Of a DNA stretch of 6,058 bases, positions 1 to 5,583 are shown piece by piece. Each line of letters begins with the position of its first letter. The stretch's first letter is position 1. The notes under the pieces are model-generated. The model had not been told where the DNA came from, searched no databases, and saw only the letters and a program-made list of their open reading frames with translations. The translations under genes and the position numbers were made by a program. The stretch spans positions 1 through 6,058 of the forward strand of contig DATLYA010000098.1 in NCBI GenBank assembly GCA_035575235.1, written 5' to 3'. Origin of the DNA: SYOC01 sp035575235. Its GTDB lineage: Bacteria > Desulfobacterota > Binatia > Bin18.

Positions 1-78
1 AATTTTGAACGTACGCCGATTATCATGGAAGAGGCGTATGAGTATTCTCATCTCCCAAAGGAGGCGCAAGTTGGCTGA
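1..78 (+). CDS. ctaD: Cytochrome c oxidase subunit I, C-terminal end (partial)
   Basis: Reading frame 1 is open from the left edge to a TGA at 76-78. It encodes 25 residues starting NFERTPIIMEEAYEY and ending EAQVG. Subunit I proteins commonly finish with a short hydrophilic tail containing a phenylalanine and proline stretch like this, and subunit I normally lies directly upstream of subunit III in bacterial aa3 operons. The catalytic core, with the haem and CuB ligands, lies outside the window, so the call rests on position and on the look of the tail. The last 8 bases overlap the start of ctaE, and the ctaE ribosome binding site lies inside this gene. That supports this frame being translated. 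An unrelated upstream gene cannot be excluded from 25 residues. Confidence 0.7.
   Translation, partial: NFERTPIIMEEAYEYSHLPKEAQVG
57..64 (+). promoter_or_regulatory. Ribosome binding site fixing the ctaE TTG start
   Basis: AAAGGAGG at 57-64 is a near-perfect anti-16S match. It ends 6 bases before a TTG at 71-73. It lies inside the preceding coding sequence and decides in favour of the TTG at 71 over the longer frame from the TTG at 5, whose extra 22 residues are basic and unlike subunit III. Confidence 0.8.
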
Positions 79-727
79 GCACGCTCTGGCGGTCCCTCAC
101 GATCACGCCCATCAATTTGACGACCGGGAACAACAAGCCGAGGCGGTGTCGCTCGGCATGTGGGCGTTCCTGGTGCAGGAAATCCTGTTCTTTGGCGGGC
201 TGTTCACTGGCTATACGGTGTATCGCTCCTATTATCCGCAAGCCTTTGTAGAAGGCAGCCACCACCTCGATATTCTGCTGGGAGGGTTTAACACGGTCGT
301 GTTGATCGCCAGCAGTCTCACTATGGCGCTGGCGGTGTACTCGGCGCAGAATAGCAAGCGGACACAGCTCGTCCTGTTCCTGCTGGCGACGATGTTTTTG
401 GGCTTAGTATTCCTGGGAGTGAAAGTCATTGAGTACGGTGATAAATTTCATCACCACCTGATCCCCGGGTTCAATTTCTTTTGGGAAGGGCCGAATGCGC
501 GGCAGGTGCAGATCTTCTACAGCTTCTACTTTGCGATGACTGGCATGCACGCCCTGCATATGATCATTGGCATTATCGTTATTACCCCGCTGATTCTTAT
601 GGCGATGCGCGGACGTTTTTCAGCGCAGTATTACGCTCCTATCGAAATCTTTGGCCTGTACTGGCATTTCGTTGATATTGTGTGGATCTTCCTCTTTCCT
701 CTTCTCTATTTGATTGGTCGGCACTAA
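71..727 (+). CDS. ctaE: Cytochrome c oxidase subunit III
   Basis: Subunit III of a haem-copper (aa3-type) terminal oxidase, a core inner-membrane subunit that binds subunit I and stabilises the complex during turnover. From the TTG at 71 the product is 218 residues, matching the short five-helix bacterial form. Hydrophobic segments lie at about 28-48, 66-90, 99-118, 148-176 and 189-214. Family hallmarks are visible: a Glu (E37) in QEILFFGGLF, corresponding to the conserved carboxylate of the family's SEVLFF motif; GMHALHMIIG at 158-167; and YWHFVDIVWIFLFPLLYL at 197-214. The N-terminus is His-rich (HDHAH, 10-14). The start was chosen for its strong ribosome binding site; it overlaps the end of ctaD by 8 bases, and the stop overlaps the ctaF start. 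I see no sign of damage. Confidence 0.93.
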   Translation: MAEHALAVPHDHAHQFDDREQQAEAVSLGMWAFLVQEILFFGGLFTGYTVYRSYYPQAFVEGSHHLDILLGGFNTVVLIASSLTMALAVYSAQNSKRTQLVLFLLATMFLGLVFLGVKVIEYGDKFHHHLIPGFNFFWEGPNARQVQIFYSFYFAMTGMHALHMIIGIIVITPLILMAMRGRFSAQYYAPIEIFGLYWHFVDIVWIFLFPLLYLIGRH

Positions 728-1155
728 TGGAACACGCACATTCTGGTCATGCGCATCCTTCGGTTGGCTTGTACCTGGCGGTTTTTGGGGCGTTGATGGT
801 CCTGACCGCCATCACCGTGGCGGTCGCCTTCGTCAATCTGGGGCTGCTGAACAACGTGGTGGCGTTAGTCATCGCTGGCGTGAAAACGACGCTCGTCGTG
901 CTCTTTTTCATGCACGTGCACTACGCCAGCCGCGTCACGAAGATTTTCGCGGCGGCCGGCTTTTTCTGGCTGGCGATCTTGATTATATTCACAGTAAGTG
1001 ACATGCAAGTGCGCGCTCCCGCTCCTCTGACCGCCACGCACGGCTGGTCCGCTTTTCCTTCTACCAGCCCCATCGAGCCGCCGGCGGGCGTGGTCCCCCA
1101 TACGGCGTCCCAGGGAGAAGAGGAGGCGCAACAGCAGGAACCGGCCCATCACTAG
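727..1155 (+). CDS. ctaF: Cytochrome c oxidase subunit IV (prokaryotic, caa3/CtaF type)
   Basis: Small accessory subunit of the same oxidase, 142 residues from the ATG at 727-729, which shares one base with the ctaE stop (TAATG). Three membrane segments are visible at about 14-36, 43-63 and 73-92. The family signature KTTLVVLFFMHVHYASRVTK spans 53-72, followed by GFFWLAILIIFTVSD. A longer frame starts at 682 inside ctaE, but the overlapping ATG and the start MEHAHSGHAHPS, a His-rich N-terminus usual in this family, favour 727. No strong ribosome binding site precedes it, so translation probably couples to ctaE. After helix 3 there is an unusual tail of about 50 residues (93-142), rich in Pro, Ala, Gln and Glu and ending EPAHH; most relatives stop near 95-110 residues. 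Confidence 0.88.
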   Translation: MEHAHSGHAHPSVGLYLAVFGALMVLTAITVAVAFVNLGLLNNVVALVIAGVKTTLVVLFFMHVHYASRVTKIFAAAGFFWLAILIIFTVSDMQVRAPAPLTATHGWSAFPSTSPIEPPAGVVPHTASQGEEEAQQQEPAHH

Positions 1156-1176
1156 CATTAATTCCCGTATCATCGT

Positions 1177-1255
1177 AGGGAAGAGAGAATCCATGGTATC
1201 GCTCCTCCCTGCACCCTTTCCATTTTCATTTCTAATCGTTTTCTCCCCCTTTTGG
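1177..1255 (+). terminator. Possible terminator of the cox operon: imperfect hairpin plus pyrimidine-rich tract
   Basis: AGGGAAGAG (1177-1185) can pair with CTCCTCCCT (1202-1210) with one mismatch, around a 16-base loop that itself contains the palindrome CCATGG. From about 1202 to 1253 the strand is almost all C and T with several T runs. The hairpin is weak and the T runs are spread out, so intrinsic termination is uncertain. A C-rich, G-poor tract after a stop codon would also suit Rho loading. It lies 21 bases after the ctaF stop. Confidence 0.35.
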
Positions 1256-1256
1256 C

Positions 1257-1287
1257 TTGACGCCTGTTGCCCTGGCGTGCGTATTCT
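1257..1287 (+). promoter_or_regulatory. Weak candidate sigma70 promoter for the TIGR01777 gene
   Basis: TTGACG (1257-1262) resembles a -35 box and TATTCT (1282-1287) a -10 box, but the 19-base spacer is longer than ideal. The location, about 65 bases before the ATG at 1352 and after the possible cox terminator, is sensible. A 12-base perfect palindrome, TGGCGCGCGCCA (1287-1298), directly follows the -10 and could be an operator. Both points are inference. Confidence 0.25.
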
Positions 1288-1351
1288 GGCGCGCGCCAAC
1301 GTCTTGCCCCTCCCTTGCTGCAACAAGCGCTAAGGAATAGAGAGGACAGCA

Positions 1352-2254
1352 ATGAACATTGCGGTTACCGGCGCAAGCGGTCTCATTGGTTCAGCGCTGG
1401 TTCCTTTTCTGACGGCGGGTGGGAACCAGGTGATGCGGCTTGTGCGCTCCTCTGTCCGAGCAGCTGCGGATGAGGCGCAATGGGACCCTGAGCGAGGCTT
1501 GGCGGACCTCAAGCGCCTTGAAGAGTGCGACGCCGTTGTTCATCTTGCCGGAGTGAATATTGCGGGTGGTCGATGGACACCGGAACGAAAACGACTGATT
1601 CGTGAGAGCCGGGTGCACGGAACAAGAACTTTATGTGAAGCCCTTGCTCGCTTGTCCCGCCCGCCGAAGATTTTGCTCTGCGCCTCCGCCATTGGCTATT
1701 ACGGCGACCGTGGCGCTGAAGTTGTGGATGAAGGCAGTGCCGCGGGGAAGGGGTTTCTGGCCGAAGTCTGTCAGGCGTGGGAAGAAGCGACTCGACCTGC
1801 ACAAGAGAAAGGCATACGCGTCGTGCTGGCGCGCCTCGGCGTCGTGCTGACTCCTGCGGGCGGCGCGCTGGCGAAGATGCTGCTGCCTTTTCAGTTGGGA
1901 CTGGGCGGCGTGATTGGCGACGGGGCCCAGTATATGAGTTGGATCGCCCTTGATGACGTCATTGGCGCATTCCACCACGCGCTTGTCTCCGCGGAATTGC
2001 ACGGACCTGTCAATGTCGTTGCGCCGTCGCCAGTGACTAATCGTGAGTTTACCAAGACGCTGGGGCGTGTGCTCCGGCGGCCAACGCTCTTGCCGTTGCC
2101 GGCATGTGCGGCGCGTCTTGTCCTTGGGGAAATGGCCGAGGCGTTGTTGCTGGCGAGCACGCGTGCGGCGCCAAAACGGTTGCTGGCGGCAGGATATAGA
2201 TTTCGTTATCCAACCTTGGAAGGAGCGCTACGACGCGTGCTCGGCAAGGCGTAA
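1352..2254 (+). CDS. TIGR01777 family NAD(P)-binding epimerase-like protein (YfcH/SDR39U1-like)
   Basis: An extended short-chain dehydrogenase/reductase of 300 residues, full length for the family. The N-terminus carries the Rossmann dinucleotide-binding motif TGASGLIG (6-13), then HLAG (64-67), SAIGYYGDRG (112-121, containing the Tyr pair typical of the family), GVVLTPAGGAL (163-173), the strongly conserved MSWIALDDV (195-203), and a C-terminal DUF1731-type region (about 248-296) with LLLASTRAAPKRLLAAGY. The family is cytosolic; its substrate is unknown, and the name 'cell division inhibitor SulA' sometimes attached to it is not supported here. The start is the ATG at 1352, with AGAGGA at 1341-1346. 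It lies 196 bases after ctaF and 164 bases before the DUF4149 gene, so it may be transcribed alone. Co-location with the oxidase does not by itself imply a respiratory role. Confidence 0.92.
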   Translation: MNIAVTGASGLIGSALVPFLTAGGNQVMRLVRSSVRAAADEAQWDPERGLADLKRLEECDAVVHLAGVNIAGGRWTPERKRLIRESRVHGTRTLCEALARLSRPPKILLCASAIGYYGDRGAEVVDEGSAAGKGFLAEVCQAWEEATRPAQEKGIRVVLARLGVVLTPAGGALAKMLLPFQLGLGGVIGDGAQYMSWIALDDVIGAFHHALVSAELHGPVNVVAPSPVTNREFTKTLGRVLRRPTLLPLPACAARLVLGEMAEALLLASTRAAPKRLLAAGYRFRYPTLEGALRRVLGKA

Positions 2255-2255
2255 A

Positions 2256-2311
2256 CGCGCAGTGCGACGCTGTGGCGCGGCCTCGCGCGAGGACATCTCG
2301 CGCCCTGCGCG
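2256..2311. repeat. Nested GC-rich inverted repeat just after the TIGR01777 stop
   Basis: Three nested pairings begin 2 bases after the stop codon. The outer is CGCGCAG (2256-2262) with CTGCGCG (2305-2311), the middle GGCGCG (2274-2279) with CGCGCC (2299-2304), and the inner CCTCGCGCGAGG (2281-2292), self-complementary. The right arms of the outer and middle pairs are contiguous, while the left arms are separated by 11 bases. The result would be a stable branched or bulged structure. There is no T run after it on either strand, so it is not a standard intrinsic terminator. It may protect the 3' end of the message, pause polymerase, or be a REP-like element; CpG-rich sequence also makes chance pairing easier. 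Confidence 0.45.
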
Positions 2312-2314
2312 CGT

Positions 2315-2349
2315 CGTGACGCATGAGGTGGGAATTTCGCCCCGTCACG
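2315..2349. repeat. Second bulged inverted repeat in the same gap
   Basis: CGTGACG (2315-2321) pairs perfectly with CGTCACG (2343-2349). Inside it, GGG (2330-2332) can pair with CCC (2340-2342) across loop AATTTCG. As in the preceding element, the right arms are contiguous and the left side carries a bulge (8 bases). There is no adjacent T run. The role is unknown: it could be a 3' structure of the upstream message or a protein site upstream of the DUF4149-corA pair. I see no convincing promoter in the rest of this 164-base gap (2255-2418). Confidence 0.35.
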
Positions 2350-2418
2350 TTGGCGGCGCGCAGCAGTTAACGCCGTACGCGATTGCCTCGCGCTGACGGG
2401 GAAGGTAGAAGGCGCTCT

Positions 2419-2919
2419 ATGCTGAAACGTCCGGCGAACATCATCTTCTTCTTTCTCGAAAATCTTGGCGCCGGAGTGTGGGTTGGCGCGCTCGCTACCT
2501 TCGGCCTTGCGGTGGCTGCGCCGGTGTTCCGCAGCTTGCCCAGCCTGACACAGGCGGGCAGCATCACGGCGGCCGTTTTACATCGCATCAATCTTATTGA
2601 GACGGGGGCGGCTACCTTAATGGCGGTCTCGGCGCTGGTGTTTCTCCTGCAAAAGGACGAGCGGACGCCTCTCCGATTGGCGAAAACCGCCATCGTTGTC
2701 TTGATGACGATGACCTTCCTGTACTACGGCATGATGATCATGGAGCGCATGGAACATTTGCGCACTGTGGAGATTCGCGATTTTGATCAATTGAGCGAAA
2801 CGACGCGCGCTGCGCGCAATGAGTTTGACCGGCTGCATCAATTATATACGCAATTAGCGAAAGCGAATCTGCTGATGGGAATCGGCTTTTTGCTGCTTTC
2901 GGCGATGGAGAAAAAGTGA
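2419..2919 (+). CDS. DUF4149 (TMEM205-like) integral membrane protein
   Basis: A small four-helix membrane protein of unknown function, 166 residues from the ATG at 2419. The frame stays open upstream to a TTG at 2383, but AGAAGG at 2407-2412 sits 6 bases before the ATG, and the product then begins MLKRPANIIFFFLENLGAG like other DUF4149 proteins. Membrane segments are visible at about 13-35 (with the conserved GxWxG-type stretch AGVWVGALATFG and a following AP motif), 57-77, 90-108 and 146-162. A charged stretch before the last helix contains EFDRLHQLYTQLA (135-147), a recognisable family feature. The corA start is only 19 bases after the stop, suggesting one transcript. No enzymatic role can be read from the sequence. 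Family assignment is fairly sure from topology and these motifs. Confidence 0.82.
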   Translation: MLKRPANIIFFFLENLGAGVWVGALATFGLAVAAPVFRSLPSLTQAGSITAAVLHRINLIETGAATLMAVSALVFLLQKDERTPLRLAKTAIVVLMTMTFLYYGMMIMERMEHLRTVEIRDFDQLSETTRAARNEFDRLHQLYTQLAKANLLMGIGFLLLSAMEKK

Positions 2920-2938
2920 AGAAGGTGAGGAAGCGGAC

Positions 2939-4147
2939 ATGGAGATGCGGCAGCAAAAACCTCCACCCCGTGAGACGAACAGGCGCGAGGCCGTGGCGAT
3001 GCGGAAACCCCGCATCCGGAAACGGCGGACGCCCCCCGGCGCTCCTCCCGGAACCTTAATCGTCGATCCCGATTCCCCTCATCCCACCGTGCGGGTATTT
3101 GCGTACGGACCTGAAGAGCTGATCGAGAAAACATTGACAACTCCACAGGCCGTTCGTGAATTTCTCGGCAGATGGCCGGTGGTGTGGGTAGATGTAGAGG
3201 GACTGGGCGATGTTGAAACTGTTCGCTATTTGGGCGAAGTGTTTGGACTGCACCGGCTCTCTTTGGAAGACGTGCTCAACGTGCATCAACGGCCAAAGAT
3301 TGAACAGTATCCTGAGTATTATTTTATTGTTGCTCGCATGGTTTCTGTGGAGCAAAGTCAAGGGGACGCCGCTCCTCTTGAGACGGAGCAGTTAAGCCTC
3401 TTTCTGGGGAAGCATTTTGTCTTGACGTTTCAAGAGGGCAAGCCGGGGGATTGTTTAGAAGCGATACGAGAGCGCATTCGCCACAGGCGCGGGCGGGTCC
3501 GCGACGCCGGGCTCGACTACCTGGCGTATGCGCTGCTCGATTCGGTCCTTGATTGTTACTTCCCAATCCTGGAGCACTTCGGAGAACGTCTCGAAACCCT
3601 TGAAGATGCGATCGTCACGCGGCCCACGGGAGATCTCGTCGCGCGCATTCATGAAATCAGACGCCACCTGTTAACGCTCCGCCGCGCTATCTGGCCGCAA
3701 CGAGAAACGTTTAACACGCTGCTGCGAGAAGAAACGCCATTGGTGACAAACGAGACCCGTTTCTACTTGCGTGACTGTTACGATCATACCTCCCAGTTAA
3801 TTGACCTCATCGAAACGTACCGCGAGTTGGGGGCGGACCTTACGGATGTCTACTTGTCCAGCGTGAGTAATCGCACCAATGAGATTATGCGCGTCTTGAC
3901 CGTGATCGCCACGATCTTTATGCCCCTGACATTCATTGCCGGAGTCTACGGCATGAACTTCAACCCCAACGCCTCGCCCTGGAATATGCCTGAACTGAAT
4001 TGGTTTTGGGGATATCCGTTTGCGCTCGCCCTGATGGCGGCGGTTGCAGTCGCGCAGTGGTTGTTTTTCCGGCAAAGGGGATGGCTAGGACCGCCGAAGG
4101 CAATGGGTAGGATGAGTGCGCGCGAAGAAACAAAGAAGAGAGGGTAA
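2939..4147 (+). CDS. corA: CorA family magnesium/cobalt transporter
   Basis: An inner-membrane pentameric divalent-cation channel, mainly Mg2+ with possible Co2+ or Ni2+ uptake. It is 402 residues. A basic, Pro- and Arg-rich leader covers about 1-40. The cytoplasmic domain follows, with the conserved VWVDVEGLGD (82-91) and SLEDVLNVHQRPKIEQYPEYY (108-128), and then long helices with repeated Arg, Glu and Leu. The pore helix TM1 (about 319-337) ends in the signature GMN (338-340), the selectivity filter of the family. The periplasmic loop NPNASPWNMPELNWFW and TM2 (359-377) follow, then a basic tail. The complete GMN motif argues for a functional import channel rather than a degraded copy. The start is the ATG at 2939 behind GAGG at 2927-2930; ATGs at 2945 and 2999 are possible alternatives that would shorten the non-conserved leader. 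It is probably co-transcribed with the DUF4149 gene. Confidence 0.95.
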   Translation: MEMRQQKPPPRETNRREAVAMRKPRIRKRRTPPGAPPGTLIVDPDSPHPTVRVFAYGPEELIEKTLTTPQAVREFLGRWPVVWVDVEGLGDVETVRYLGEVFGLHRLSLEDVLNVHQRPKIEQYPEYYFIVARMVSVEQSQGDAAPLETEQLSLFLGKHFVLTFQEGKPGDCLEAIRERIRHRRGRVRDAGLDYLAYALLDSVLDCYFPILEHFGERLETLEDAIVTRPTGDLVARIHEIRRHLLTLRRAIWPQRETFNTLLREETPLVTNETRFYLRDCYDHTSQLIDLIETYRELGADLTDVYLSSVSNRTNEIMRVLTVIATIFMPLTFIAGVYGMNFNPNASPWNMPELNWFWGYPFALALMAAVAVAQWLFFRQRGWLGPPKAMGRMSAREETKKRG

Positions 4148-4156
4148 GGGAAAAGG

Positions 4157-4185
4157 GGAGGAGAGATACAAAGTATCTCTCCTCC
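4157..4185. terminator. Bidirectional hairpin terminator between corA and yceI
   Basis: GGAGGAGAGATAC (4157-4169) and GTATCTCTCCTCC (4173-4185) form a perfect 13-bp stem with a three-base AAA loop, starting 9 bases after the corA stop. On the reverse strand the stem is followed by CC then TTTT (complement of 4151-4154), an intrinsic-terminator-like pattern for yceI. On the forward strand no T run follows, so corA termination would rely on the stem or another factor. The convergent gene arrangement fits. Confidence 0.8.
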
Positions 4186-4187
4186 GA

Positions 4188-4221
4188 CGTGCAGACGGGG
4201 CAGGGACCAGCGTCTGACACG
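4188..4221. repeat. Second hairpin directly after the yceI stop
   Basis: CGTG-CAGACG (4188-4197) pairs with CGTCTG-A-CACG (4211-4221), ten base pairs with a single bulged A (4217) and a 13-base loop. It starts 2 bases after the perfect hairpin and ends 3 bases from the yceI stop, so a yceI transcript would form two stems in tandem. It has no T run of its own. It may reinforce termination or protect the 3' end of the message. Confidence 0.5.
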
Positions 4222-4224
4222 AAC

Positions 4225-4848
4225 TTACTGTGCGCCGCCGGCGACCGCGGCCGTGCTTTGTTTTTGCGTTAATTCAACGTCGATGGTAATATCAACTTCG
4301 TCTCCAACAACAACCCCGCCGGTTTCCAGCACTCTGTTATAGTTAATGCCAAAGTCTTTGCGGTTAATTCTCGTGGTGGCGCCGCCGCCAATCCGCAACT
4401 TTCCCGTGGGATCTGTGATCGGCTTTGGAGTGCCTTCGACATTCAGAACGACTTCTTTGGTGACGCCATGCATGGTCAGGTCGCCCGTGATTTTGAACTT
4501 CCCGTCGCCAGCCGCCTCAATCTTTTTCGATTTGAACGTGATCGTAGGATACTGGGCGACATCAAAGAAATCCGGACTCTTCAGATGCTCGTCGCGTTTC
4601 GCGATCCGTGTGTTCAACGAGGCAGCGTCAATAGTGGCCTCCACCGTCGATTGCGTCGGATCTTGCTCGTTCAGAGCAACTGTTCCGGTCACCTTACTAA
4701 ATTCCCCGCGGACAGTAGAAACCATGAGGTGGCGTATGGCGAATTGCGCGCTGGTGTGGGCTGGGTCAATTTCCCATACCGACGTATCTGCCAGTGCTGT
4801 CGCTCGGAGCGCGAGAAAAACACCGGCGAAAAGGACAAAACGGCGCAT
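4225..4848 (-). CDS. yceI: YceI family periplasmic lipid-binding-like protein
   Basis: A secreted beta-barrel, lipocalin-like protein of 207 residues. Family members bind polyisoprenoid or amphiphilic lipids in a closed barrel, and their physiological role is mostly unknown. Residues 1-20 are a Sec signal peptide: MRR, a hydrophobic core, then ALA with predicted cleavage before D21. The mature part shows the family motifs in order: WEIDPAHTSAQFAIRHLMV (25-43), the DEHLKSPDFFDV segment (86-97) with PTITFKS (101-107), LTMHGVTKEV (124-133), INRKDFGI (161-168) and GDEVDITID (182-190). The start is the ATG at 4848-4846, preceded by an excellent ribosome binding site; the in-frame ATG at 4872 would put eight non-signal residues ahead and place that site inside the gene. 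The 140 bases upstream separate it from DUF924, and two hairpins follow its stop, so it is probably its own unit. Confidence 0.94.
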   Translation of the reverse strand: MRRFVLFAGVFLALRATALADTSVWEIDPAHTSAQFAIRHLMVSTVRGEFSKVTGTVALNEQDPTQSTVEATIDAASLNTRIAKRDEHLKSPDFFDVAQYPTITFKSKKIEAAGDGKFKITGDLTMHGVTKEVVLNVEGTPKPITDPTGKLRIGGGATTRINRKDFGINYNRVLETGGVVVGDEVDITIDVELTQKQSTAAVAGGAQ

Positions 4849-4855
4849 GCAACCT

Positions 4856-4864
4856 ACCTCCTTT
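4856..4864 (-). promoter_or_regulatory. Ribosome binding site fixing the yceI start
   Basis: On the reverse strand the bases read AAAGGAGGT, ending 7 bases before the ATG at 4848. This strong match selects the start that yields a clean signal peptide and rules against the upstream in-frame ATG at 4872. Confidence 0.85.
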
Positions 4865-4882
4865 ATGGACATAAAATCCCCT

Positions 4883-4900
4883 GGAATCGTACGATATTCC
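4883..4900. promoter_or_regulatory. Palindrome upstream of yceI, possible operator
   Basis: ATCGTACGAT (4886-4895) is a perfect 10-base palindrome. It is overlapped by an outer inverted repeat, GGAAT (4883-4887) and ATTCC (4896-4900). It sits 35-52 bases upstream of the yceI ATG, where a regulator or promoter would lie. I could not find a convincing -35/-10 pair in the 140-base gap (4849-4988), so the operator idea is inference from position and symmetry only. Confidence 0.3.
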
Positions 4901-4988
4901 CATTGGGTTGTGGTATGTAGAGCCCCGTTAACGCCTGGGAGTCAGAAAATCAACAAGGGACGGGGGTTCGACCACAGAGCAGAGCCCT

Positions 4989-5570
4989 TCAAAATGAAGA
5001 TCCTGGTTGGCGAAGGAAGTCCAGTTCTTCCGGAGTGGAAGAACGTCCAAGAATGGCATTGCGGTGCGGAAAGCGGCCGAAGCGCTCGATAATCTCCAGA
5101 TGTCTCTCCGCGTAGGACACGGCGTTGACACGCGGGTTGTCCTGGGCCAACTGTCGGAAAAGCGTCACCGCTTGTCGTTGGTGAGTGAGATCTTCGCTGT
5201 GCATAAGCGGCATGTACACGAACATGCGCTCAACGGGATGCAACTGAACATCCGCGCCAGTCTGAATCAAGTCGAGCGTGAGTGCGCGCGCCTGTGCGTC
5301 CGTGGCGAACGCCTGCGGATCGCCGCGAAACATATTGCGGGGAAACTGATCGAATAACAAAATGAGCGCAAGCGTGGTGCGCGGCGTGTCTCGCCACCGC
5401 TGTAATTGCCCTGCAACGGCGTGTTCGTAGTTGGAGAGAAAGCGGTTCTTGATATCCTGGTCGATCCGCGGGTCTGAGGCGAACCAGAGCTTGCGGCGCT
5501 CCTCGTAGTACGCTTCATCGTCGCGCAGATCGCCAAACCAGAAAGTGAGAATCTCTTCTGCCGAAGACAT
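4989..5570 (-). CDS. DUF924 family protein
   Basis: A conserved all-helical, probably cytosolic protein of 193 residues from the ATG at 5570, close to the usual family length. No signal peptide or membrane segment is visible. Family motifs in order are EEILTFWFGD (5-14), KLWF (27-30), the hallmark FDQFPRNMFRGDPQAFATD (73-91), ERMFVYMPLMHSED (114-127), and HLEIIERFGRFPHRNAILGR (157-176) followed by STPEELDFL. The biochemical function is not established; a TPR-like fold has been suggested for the family. The frame stays open upstream to 5678, but that extension overlaps the Uma2 gene and is Asn/Ser/Gly-rich and unlike the family, so the ATG at 5570 is preferred. Its ribosome binding site is poor, and it starts 13 bases after the Uma2 stop, suggesting translational coupling to Uma2. 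Confidence 0.9.
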   Translation of the reverse strand: MSSAEEILTFWFGDLRDDEAYYEERRKLWFASDPRIDQDIKNRFLSNYEHAVAGQLQRWRDTPRTTLALILLFDQFPRNMFRGDPQAFATDAQARALTLDLIQTGADVQLHPVERMFVYMPLMHSEDLTHQRQAVTLFRQLAQDNPRVNAVSYAERHLEIIERFGRFPHRNAILGRSSTPEELDFLRQPGSSF

Positions 5571-5583
5571 GGCGATGCTTTCG

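Noticed and set aside
865..1326. Reverse open frame of 153 codons across ctaF and the following gap
   Set aside because: It is Arg/Gly-rich and low in hydrophobic order, antisense to a clear oxidase subunit, and without a ribosome binding site or family motif.
2043..2396. Forward open frame overlapping the end of the TIGR01777 gene and the gap
   Set aside because: It is a Cys/Arg-rich shadow of the epimerase gene in another frame. Its only independent part is the structured non-coding gap.
4961..4985. tRNA-like T-loop string (GGGGGTTCGACC) between yceI and DUF924
   Set aside because: The five-base stem needed around the TTCGA loop does not form on either strand, and no acceptor, D or anticodon arms are found nearby, so there is no tRNA gene.
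4346..5092. Long forward open frame of 248 codons opposite yceI
   Set aside because: It is antisense to yceI, which has a signal peptide, family motifs and a perfect ribosome binding site. The translated frame has no recognisable domain.
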